From Tritrichomonas musculus (lineage: Eukaryota; Parabasalia; Tritrichomonadida; Tritrichomonadidae): 64,000 nucleotides of DNA. Positions 27,801 to 35,369 of the stretch are shown piece after piece (positions within the stretch are counted from its first letter, which is position 1; the number at the start of each line of letters is the position of its first letter). Position numbers and translations under genes: made by a program. A model generated the notes under the pieces. The model was not told where the DNA came from. It was given only the letters and a program-made list of their open reading frames with translations, and ran no database searches. Where the stretch lies: NCBI GenBank assembly GCA_039105265.1, contig JAPFFF010000005.1, positions 6,929,501 to 6,993,500 on the forward strand. Direction: 5' to 3'.

Positions 27801-27894
27801 TCTACAAAAAGAATCGCTTCTTAATAACTTTAATGGCGATCAAGAGCAATTAAAAAATGAGATCAATATCTTATTTAAAATGAAACCAGAATAA
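24847..27894 (+). CDS. Importin-beta / karyopherin-like HEAT protein
   Basis: 1015 residues from ATG 24847, about the usual karyopherin-beta length. The N-terminus (SLEQNYQELISQNPELVIHF, then SQFSIILFGRNIS) fits the importin-beta N-terminal domain, where HEAT helices bind RanGTP. The rest is continuous amphipathic helices. It would carry cargo through nuclear pores. TTCACTATCATA immediately precedes the ATG and contains TCACTA, a match to the trichomonad initiator consensus TCAYTW. The exact karyopherin (IPO5/Kap123 group or another) cannot be decided by eye. Confidence 0.6.
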   Translation: MYSNFKMLLEQIMNDSSLEQNYQELISQNPELVIHFLIQIIQESPDSKLSQFSIILFGRNISVFSQDFLSIGTKEFHDFVIKNVFSLLNNPAFSPFSLSLISDLISRLILVYSYAEDFDPKIFFIPIMEIIASQNINNSSAAINALVYSICNKSINYQPFSEQTSDFLHVALTNNQINGEIILPSLRLLYLTFDSVSFDFREYLPAIFDKLKNDNDLLNQSVHDIITYLPSEKYTFFSNISNYFILFFLSILGSPNRPTDLEYCLLEIVYNFSNTFFNECSILYEPLLNNIFLFLSNYEAEDKESKFIISKIADKYGGLVQYSLQCYKILTDALSKDTEFSINEQIAAMNLFSYSFKGIFIHLSIELPDEYFEAIVQSGVMDSPNQLVRIAAFNMLCSMFKNFSFNGSTFHPMLIYQKMIESIENQDFPIVLISKFKAFEYYLDNIPDNELEELCPVLTVKFLHLTQNTTPDCLIHILHSIETLFIKLPNNDFSIFRQLFLNILGDPSKISFSIYIMVLSASFHFNDFPSEAFISAFSYIFQSDFNMLTKNDLDSIALSVYRICESFPSCAIMMFNQFIELALNGAANDVEYTSIPLQKASTMLNLKISMEKQNNSIKNYNISQIQLIVFYLKILRYTLSMAIEIPQEFIQRYGDAIYFVLSKWSSINFSDQIQYNALKTIHIFFILTQYKFPYAPLLEQLLNFTISTTKNNRLLSLYKIIYKIFIDITMNNLINEDIIKNSFFLYTHELEKMMLRRKKIRELLDLGDCKVSSNEVFQHEESLGKISLPLLSNPNFHEINFSDLVFISMNTTCVTTTSFLSFYFIFKERKIEILNHLIQIYIPQTDQEEKEKEKDPFFFLDSKYAGFFLVKIINEKILQPNEISILIDTFNQREKIKSNGFLFATITLLIMDKYRTGSINLNILIYLMKVDYFSCYDIPILKFAFKSWNNIFQCLCQQSFDIPILARLFAIHSNLERFMQDDVFNLQKESLLNNFNGDQEQLKNEINILFKMKPE

Positions 27895-28203
27895 TATGCT
27901 TGAAGAACAAGTATAGTTGCCAACATGATCTTGATGAAATTTGACAATTTGTATTAATTTCTTTTATATTATTAATTCTGTTTATATATATTATTAACTA
28001 TCATAAAGATTTTATTTTTAATCATATTTATATTTATATTATTTAGATATCATCTTCTGAATTATGATTGGATCCACTTTGAATGAAAACCATTCAATTT
28101 TTATAATTCGTTATTTCTTAAGAAATTTTCAATGTTTATTAAAACCGTTATTTAGCATTCAGAAAAAACTTTATCCAGTATTTTTTTTTTAAATATATAG
28201 CAA
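27895..28203. other. Intergenic, no gene seen
   Basis: About 310 bp AT-rich DNA between co-directional genes. No feature recognised. Confidence 0.6.
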
Positions 28204-28920
28204 ATGTCCAATGGAAATGATGATGCTGATGAATTTTCTGCAGGAGAAGATTTGAGTGATTTTCCTATTCCTCGTGTTTCACATATTTCCAATCCAAAAC
28301 CAGCAATTCAGCCTATATATGAGCCTATAAATGATCAATTTAATCCTAACTTATTCCAACTCTTTTTCAGCTTAGTAAATTATCATATTCCTGCTTATGA
28401 CTTAAGTCAAATTCAACAATATACACCAGCGCTTGATACTGTGGGAAATGCATTTGAATCAGAATATGAAAATTCGCCTGTATTACAAGAGCATATCATT
28501 AGAAAGTTTTTAGTTGAATGTCATTTTCAAATGCTGAAATTAACATCCAATCCATCTTTAACAAAAATGGAAATGCTACATAACGAATTATTTTTAGCAT
28601 CAGAATTTCTACGTCTCCACAAAGCATCGTCAACATTAATTGATTATTGTGAAATGCTTTTAGCTGAAACATATGATATGTTCAACTCGCAATTTGCAAA
28701 AACTGTGAATGAGCAATATTGGAATAAAGGAAAAAGCGCAGAAGAACTAATAAACGAATTACTTAAGAAAGAAATCGAAAATATACGAATATTGAACAGT
28801 AATAGTTTCTTAGCTCTTTCACAATGTTCTATAAGAAGATCAATTGAAAAAGCAGGTGCTCAAAATGCTTCCAAAATAACTGATTGGGCAAAGAATAATC
28901 AAATTCCATTCCAAGAGTAA
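28204..28920 (+). CDS. Hypothetical protein, acidic N-terminus, helical
   Basis: 238 residues from ATG 28204. The first 25 residues are acidic (NDDADEFSAGEDLSDF), followed by a Pro-rich linker and then an all-helical body (about 55-238) ending SKITDWAKNNQIPFQE. No signal peptide or transmembrane segment is visible. I do not recognise a family. It is convergent with the pseudophosphatase gene, with only about 185 bp between the stops. Confidence 0.7.
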   Translation: MSNGNDDADEFSAGEDLSDFPIPRVSHISNPKPAIQPIYEPINDQFNPNLFQLFFSLVNYHIPAYDLSQIQQYTPALDTVGNAFESEYENSPVLQEHIIRKFLVECHFQMLKLTSNPSLTKMEMLHNELFLASEFLRLHKASSTLIDYCEMLLAETYDMFNSQFAKTVNEQYWNKGKSAEELINELLKKEIENIRILNSNSFLALSQCSIRRSIEKAGAQNASKITDWAKNNQIPFQE

Positions 28921-29105
28921 GAGCTAAAGAGATGATTTTTTTTTTATTTTTAATATTTTTATAAATAATTTTTGGAGATCAATTTTATATATTTATTTTT
29001 AGCTAATTGATATATAGTATAAGAAAACATATCGCATAGAAAGATTAATTAGAATCATAAATAAAATTTAATACAAGAGATGAGTTAGGGAGAGAAAAAT
29101 AATAA

Positions 29106-29690
29106 TCAATGTGCTTCTGTAGCATCACTATTATTCGCGTTGTTATATATACAAACATCATTTATCGCATTTTCTGGAATATTAACTAGATCGAAATCAA
29201 ACATTTCAATATAATTTTTATGAAGAGAAAAAGGCTGTTCAGGAGTAAATCTTCGGAATTCTTCCATAATACTGCAAAGATCCCATCCTTGAATTTTTCT
29301 TAAGCAGCCAATTATAGTGCACAAATGAAGGGTGGATGATGAAGAAATCAGCATCGGCTGATTATCATGGTTAAGAATATATTCTAACGATAATTTCACA
29401 AGTTCATCAAGTTGTGTCCGCCATTGTAAACTTGATCTTTGCGAGTAAATGCCTATTCTTTTGTATTTTGTATCACGACTTTTTAAATAATCTATTATTC
29501 GTTGAATTGGCTTATCTTCATTTATAAGAAGAACCGTTTTGAAATCATGAAGAGAGAGAAAGTTAAAATGTGTTGGAGAAATAGCCCCACAACGTAAAAT
29601 TGATTGTGTAACAATACCAAAAGCATCCGGAGGTTCAAGAAATTGAGATTGATTTGATGAATCTAATTCGTCATTATTATTACCATTCAT
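29106..29690 (-). CDS. Siw14/PFA-DSP-like phosphatase homologue lacking catalytic Cys and Arg
   Basis: 194 residues from ATG 29690 (MNGNNNDELD). The open frame continues upstream through a poly-A/T stretch only to a TTG, so the ATG is preferred. The protein follows the Siw14 (plant and fungal atypical dual-specificity phosphatase) pattern: PPDAFGIVTQSILRCGAIS (20-38), then FLSLHDFKTVLLINEDK (44-60), then IIGCLRKIQGWDLCSIMEE (126-144) and FRRFTP. Family members have HCxxGKHRTG before GC(L/I)RK. Here the aligned stretch reads ISSSSTLHLCT, placing Ser116 at the nucleophilic Cys and His122 at the Arg. The fold is retained but catalysis as a Cys phosphatase is not possible. It may bind inositol pyrophosphate or a partner, as proposed for Oca-type proteins; that is inference. 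Confidence 0.75.
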   Translation of the reverse strand: MNGNNNDELDSSNQSQFLEPPDAFGIVTQSILRCGAISPTHFNFLSLHDFKTVLLINEDKPIQRIIDYLKSRDTKYKRIGIYSQRSSLQWRTQLDELVKLSLEYILNHDNQPMLISSSSTLHLCTIIGCLRKIQGWDLCSIMEEFRRFTPEQPFSLHKNYIEMFDFDLVNIPENAINDVCIYNNANNSDATEAH

Positions 29691-29873
29691 AAATTTTTTT
29701 ACGACGATTAAATTTAGTTCAAAAAAAAAAACAAAAACAAAAAACAAAAAAAAAAAAATGTAAAAAATCGTTCATTGTTAAATTATTTTTTTTATTCTAT
29801 TGTTATATTATACAATATATATACATACATTCTCAAAGCAAAGAGTTAATTTAAATTATATATATAAATATAA

Positions 29874-32800
29874 TTATATGTTATATCGTTCTAATGATTC
29901 CTGATGTCCTTGATCAGCCGCCATTTTGTAGCATCTTTTGGCTTCTTCCTTGTTTTTTGAAATGCCTTTTCCAAATTCAAGCATGATTGCATAGTTATGC
30001 ATTCCATCAAGGTCAGCTGCTCTTTTATAATGCACGCATGCTTCATATATGTTCATTGGAACTCCTTTGCCATATTCCAGCATGATTCCATATTTATTCA
30101 TTGCAGCTGTGTTGCCATTATCAGCTGCAAATATAATATATCGACTAGCTTATATATTAACGCCACTTCCGCTTTCTAAGCAGAGTCCATATTCGTAACT
30201 TGAACTGACATGTTTTTTATCAGCTGCCATTTTGTAGTATTGGTAACGCTGTTCTGAAGTCAGTATTAGTGCCGCGACCATGTTCTACATTCCACGCATA
30301 ATTATACATTGCATTGACGTAGCCTTTTTGGGCAGCCATTTTGAAATAGCGAGTTGCTTCGGCTAAGTTGGCAGCGGCTCCCTTGCCTTCCTCTAGATTG
30401 ACTGCATAGTTATACATTGCTTTTGAGTGGCCATTATCAGCTGCCATTTTGTAGTATTGATTTGCTGTTCTTAAGTCAGTATTAGTGCCACGGCCATGTC
30501 CTGCATTCCATCCATAATTATACATTGCATCGACGTGGCCTTTTTGGGCAGCCATTTTGAAATAGCGAGTTGCTTCAGCATAATCAACAGCGGCTCCCTT
30601 GCCGTTTTCTAGATTGACTGCATAATTAAACATTGCACTGTAGTGACCAAGATCTGCTGCCATCTTATAATAGCGATTTGCTTCTCTTAAATTAACTGAA
30701 ACATCATTGCCATTTCGCAGGTTTACTCCGTACATGTTCATTGCATTGGTATCGCCATTTTCCGCTGCCATTTTAAAGTAACGGTTTCAACTCCAGTGCC
30801 ACTAAACAGCATTTCACCATATTTGAACATAGCTGATCTTAAGCCTGAAACAGCTGAAATTTTATAATATCTGCACGCTTCAGATAAGTTTAATTCTGGA
30901 CCTCTGCTTGTTTCAAAACTAGTGCCAATGTTATAGAATGCTTGTTGGATATTCGAATTTATCTATTTCACACGAATCAGATTCAATTGTGACATGTGAA
31001 AGTGATCTGCATCCATGGAAAGCATGGTGTTCAATTGATGTCACTGATTGTGGAACTGTTATTTCTGTCAATGATGTGCATCCTTTAAAAGAACCACTTT
31101 TAATTGAAACAATGGATGCTGGAATGGACACTTGAGCTAACGAACTGCAATTTTCAAATGACCAGTCACCAATTGATGTCACTGATGGCGGAACTGCTAT
31201 TTGTGTTAGTGATGTGCAATTCTTAAAAAGTCCAGTTTCAATTGTAGTTATTGAAAATGGAATTGAAACTTGTGCTAATGAAGTGCATCGTTCATAGGCA
31301 GATTCGCCAACGGACTTAATTGATGATGGAATGAAATACTTCCCTCAGTGATGAACAACCCAAAAATGCGCATTTTTAAATTATTGTCACTGATGTTGGA
31401 ATTGAATTTCCAGTCCGTGAAGAGCAATTATGGAAAGTAGATGCTTTTATAGCTTTGATCGATGATGGAATATTTATTTTGGTCAAACTTGTGAAATCAT
31501 GAAAAGCGCCTACCTTGATAATATAAGTTGAAGGACTGATTATCATTTCATTAATGATTGAATCTGGGCCAAGTTCTTCTTAATGTCTGTGAATATCAAG
31601 TGGACTATAATTGATGGTATCACATGCTTCACTATTTCAATTTTGCCATGAATTGCAGAATAATTCCTAGCTGCATAATCCAGTGTGATATCGACTGCCT
31701 CAAATCTTCTCAGCCTATTGGCAAAGTCTGGTGAATCAAGCGAGTGATTATTGTATAGCATCTGGACATTCTTTGGCTTAATTATGGCTTTGGATTGTTG
31801 ATTTTCATTGTTTTCTTTTTTGCATGTTTGTAAAATGATCAATTTTTGCGTTTCATACGGAAGACGTTCAAACCCTTCAATTTCCTTTCGCTTTTTTTGT
31901 TTCCGTGTCTTTTGGAAATGTTCAAATGATTAAGAGCGGCTTCAATATCTTGTGGAGTGCTACTTGCATTAAAAAGCATTTTCGCATATTCGTACATTGA
32001 TTCATTATTGCCTCCTGATGAACTAATTTCAAAGTGTTTCATTGATTCTGCATAATTTTTTTTGTTTCTTCATGATTTTTCCATAAAATAAGTGGATCCT
32101 TGAATCATCTTCTTTCAAATATTTTGAAAGGGTTCTCTCAGCACTTTCAATGTCTTGTGGAACGATATCTCCTTTCTTTAGCATTTTTGCGTAATATAAA
32201 ACGGAGTCTAGGTATTCATGTGTAGATGATTCTTTTAGATATTTAATACCAATTTCAATGCTCTTTGGAAAATTTCCTGTTCCTTCAATGAGGTGTTTGC
32301 CTACAACAAGTTGGGCTGCAAAACTAGTCAAGGCTTGTGTAACAAGATTCTTGCAGTTTGTACTAAGTGTTTATCTTCTAGAAAAATTATCTTTGATTTA
32401 TATTCTAATTAGAATTTTTTTTTTTCTCAGTCAAATTAGCTCGTTGTGGAACATTTCTGTTTCTCTGAATCATAAATTCATCAAGAAAGATGATTTGTTT
32501 ATTTGAATTAAAACTTTTAACAGTTTCATCAATGAAATCTCGATAATTGAAATATTCATCAGCATTAACTGTTTCTGTTACATATTCTTCGTTTTCCCTA
32601 AGGAGTGTTACAATTTCATCAAACGTTGACCTCTGATCGGGATCTTGGGCCCAGCACCTTTCAATTAAATCTTTATAGCATTCTGGAATTTCATTTCGAA
32701 ATGGCAGTCTGCGGGCATTTGCCACCATCATATCTATATCAATACTTGACATGTTTATGAATGGCAAATCACCTGTAATAAGTTCGTAAACAATGAATCC

Positions 32801-33421
32801 AAATGCATATACATCAGATGATTTGGAGTAGTTTTTGGAATCCCAAATTTCGGGAGAGAAATATGCCGGTGTACCTTTATAATCGTTAACTGATTGAATG
32901 CTCATGCTGTCTAAATTTTGGTGTAATATTTTGGAAAGGCCAAAATCTGTGATTCGTGGATATAAATACTCGTCAATTAAAATATTTTGTGTTTTTAAAT
33001 CTCGATGAATTAAATTGTTAGCGGGTGAATATTGCATTCCTGTTGCTATTCCATAAATATTTATTAACTTTTTGGTATCATTCCATTCAGGAATAGCTGT
33101 CCCGTGTCTTATCTGTTCGAGTACCTCAAATAAAGACTTATTTGGAAAATATTCTGTGACAATAACTGGTTTACTGTCATATTAAAAATCAGTTTGGCTG
33201 TATCTTATTAGCTTTATTATTGTTGGATGATTTAATATAAGAGTGTTATTAACTTCTCGTGCTAATACTATCATATCTTCAGAAGCTGGATCAATTTCTC
33301 TGAGAGATATTTATGATGTAAAACTCTCATTTGTATTTCTATCTTCGATTCTAAAGATTTCACCAAATCCTCCTTCACCAATTTTTTCCTTTTTTGCGTA
33401 TCTATTGAGATTTAAAATCAT
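29874..33421 (-). pseudogene. Decayed TKL kinase / Sel1 / BspA-LRR / Sel1 gene
   Basis: Read on the minus strand from ATG 33421. (1) Kinase domain 33421-32405: glycine loop IGEGGFGEIF, LIHRDLKTQNILI, ITDFGLSK, FSPEIW, CWAQDPDQRSTFDEI; two in-frame TAA stops at codons 37 (33311-33313) and 80 (33182-33184). (2) N-terminal Sel1 block 32331-31839, in two frames. (3) A short region 31842-31543. (4) BspA LRRs about 31560-30931. (5) A Sel1 array 30930-29874 with 36-residue repeats ending in YYKM or YFKM, broken by a frameshift near 30240 and a TAA near 30153. All parts are collinear in one orientation, so this looks like a single ancestral gene of roughly 1180 codons. Two adjacent genes that decayed together cannot be excluded. 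Confidence 0.8.
30230..30770 (-). repeat. Sel1 repeat array with 216-bp higher-order period
   Basis: Five 36-residue Sel1 units lie within the decayed gene. Units alternate between two types (HGRGTNTD and EGKGAA/NGKGAA), so pairs recur every 216 bp with high DNA identity (for example about 30250-30440 and 30466-30656). This suggests duplication of two-unit blocks before or during decay. Confidence 0.8.
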
Positions 33422-34052
33422 TTGGTGAAACGTGTTGACAAATTTTACAATTTAAATTATTTACAAACCCTTTTTTTGAAATATCTTATTTAAAAAGTGA
33501 AAATCGTCAATTGATTTTATTAAATAAAAATATCTTAAGTTATTTAATAAAAATTTTTAAAATAAGCATTATATATGTTATATATGATATATAGTACTTA
33601 TTTTTTAATAAATATACAATTGCCTACTTCCAAGATTCTTTTTCTTTAAAAACATTTTTATTATTCAATATTGAATTGACTCATACAATACAAAATTCAA
33701 TAGATTATAATTCGGAAAAAGTTTTGGTGATAAATAAAAATATTTGGCATCAGCGATTAAATCTTTATTGATTTCTCCAAAATATTTCATGAAAATATTT
33801 TTCAATATTTATTTTAAATATATATCTGTGAATATTTTATAATTTAATTCATTTTTAAAGATGATGTTGATAAATATTTTATTTGTGGAATCTCATTGAA
33901 TTTGATAGTTGAAATTTGAAAGGAGAACCTTAATTTTTATTCAAATTTGTTAGAAGAAAATTGGAGTGTAAATTTTCTTATTGGAAAAAGGTAATTTCAT
34001 ATATTTAAACTTATATCTTATAATGAGATTGATATGTGAAATGAAAATGATT
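33422..34052. other. Intergenic, no gene seen
   Basis: About 630 bp of strongly AT-rich DNA between the decayed kinase gene and the promoter region of the thymidine kinase gene. Nothing recognised apart from simple AT-rich tracts. Confidence 0.6.
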
Positions 34053-34112
34053 AAAAGGCGGGTTCTCTACTTTTTGAAATCAAAATATGAAGTGATATAG
34101 TAAAAAGGCGGG
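34053..34112 (+). promoter_or_regulatory. Two identical GC-rich decamers upstream of the thymidine kinase gene
   Basis: AAAAGGCGGG occurs at 34053-34062 and again at 34103-34112, 50 bp apart and 71 and 21 bp before ATG 34124. The surroundings are AT-rich and I noticed no other copy upstream of a gene in this window. GGCGGG resembles one half of the E2F/DP site (TTTSSCGC). Thymidine kinase genes are classic S-phase targets of E2F in animals and plants. The functional assignment is inference. Confidence 0.45.
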
Positions 34113-34123
34113 AGTTTTTTTGT

Positions 34124-35104
34124 ATGGATCGAAGAATGAACATCACTAATGGGCGAATTGATTTGATAATCGGTCCCATGTTCGCGGGCAAAACTACGGA
34201 GTTGATAAGGCGAATTCAGTATGCCCAGCTCTCAGGTAGCAAGTGTATATTATGCAAGTTCTCAAAAGACAACCAAAATTTCACTAGAGATGTTTTGTCA
34301 TCCTATGACATGGTAATGATGCCTGCGATTCCTTGCTCTCATCTAATCCCTTTAGTGACAGTGCTAATGGATTATGATTTAATTGGTATAGATGAAGGCC
34401 AATTTTATTCAGATATTGTAGAATTTGCTGAAATAATGGCTAAGGCAGGTAAAACCATAATTATAGCAGCCCTTGATGGTACATTTAAGCGCAAACCTTT
34501 TGGGAAAGCTTTGAACTTGATTTCAAAATGTGAATCTATCACAAAATTAACAGCAATTTGTAAAGAAACTGGAAATGATGCGCCATTTACAAAAAGGATT
34601 CTAGATGTTGACGATGAAGAACTCTTTGGAGGTTCAGAATTTTATAATGCTGTTTCTAGAGGATCATATTTTAACATATCAACCCATGGTCAAATTAATG
34701 TCATTATAGGCCCTGAGATGTCAGGCAAAACCACAGAATTGATAAGAGTTCTTGAACGCCACAAAATTGCATCAAGAAATGTGCTTCTTATCAGGCATTC
34801 TGATGCATGTGATGATCATCATAATCCTTCTTTCGATATAATAACTAATGATACACTACCGAAAGTTGGAAAATCTTTAAATGGTTACGATATCATTGGA
34901 GTAGACGAAGCTCATAGATTTGATGGCTTATCTAATTGGGCGGATTCTTTGGCCAATGCGGGAAAAATTGTTGTGATTTCTGCATTAGATGGAGATTCAC
35001 ATCAAAATCCATTCAATGAGTTAGTTTCACTAATTCCTAAATCTGAGAAAATAAAAAAAATTGATTCAAGACAACTGTTTGCATCATTTAATGCAACATG
35101 GTGA
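34124..35104 (+). CDS. Tandem double thymidine kinase (TK1-like fusion)
   Basis: 326 residues from ATG 34124. Domain 1 (about 10-183) follows cytosolic TK1 closely: P-loop GPMFAGKTTELIRR (17-30), catalytic Glu91 in GIDEGQFYSDIVEF, LDGTFKRKPFG (118-127), and the lasso-like LTAICKETGNDAPFTKRI. Domain 2 (about 187-326) repeats the core: P-loop GPEMSGKTTELIRV (196-209), Glu262 in GVDEAHRFD, and SALDGDSHQNPF. TK1 has four zinc Cys (CxxC and CxxC). In domain 1 these read CKET and SRGS, so the zinc site is lost, and domain 2 has no lasso. Both P-loops and catalytic Glu residues remain. The enzyme should phosphorylate thymidine with ATP in a salvage pathway. TK1 normally forms tetramers of single domains of about 190-235 residues, so a fused pair is unusual. 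Confidence 0.88.
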   Translation: MDRRMNITNGRIDLIIGPMFAGKTTELIRRIQYAQLSGSKCILCKFSKDNQNFTRDVLSSYDMVMMPAIPCSHLIPLVTVLMDYDLIGIDEGQFYSDIVEFAEIMAKAGKTIIIAALDGTFKRKPFGKALNLISKCESITKLTAICKETGNDAPFTKRILDVDDEELFGGSEFYNAVSRGSYFNISTHGQINVIIGPEMSGKTTELIRVLERHKIASRNVLLIRHSDACDDHHNPSFDIITNDTLPKVGKSLNGYDIIGVDEAHRFDGLSNWADSLANAGKIVVISALDGDSHQNPFNELVSLIPKSEKIKKIDSRQLFASFNATW

Positions 35105-35369
35105 ATTATCAATGAATGATCAAATTTATTTGAAAATATATTTTTCATTCTAGAATATTATGTAATGTATCTTCTCATTAGACTAAAACTTGTATTTATT
35201 TTATCTCTTTCTTTTTTATCTATTTGACTTTTGCACTTTTGAAATTAAAATGATATATACATATTCTTATCTATATTGATTCAAAATAACATATATTTAT
35301 TTAATATAAATATTACAATATAAAAATAAAAAATAAGACTCACAATCCGTAAAATAAGAAATAATTAAA
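35105..35369. other. Short convergent intergenic region
   Basis: 265 bp between the convergent thymidine kinase and golgin genes. It is AT-rich, with a weak AT-only palindrome near 35290-35320. No feature supported. Confidence 0.5.
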
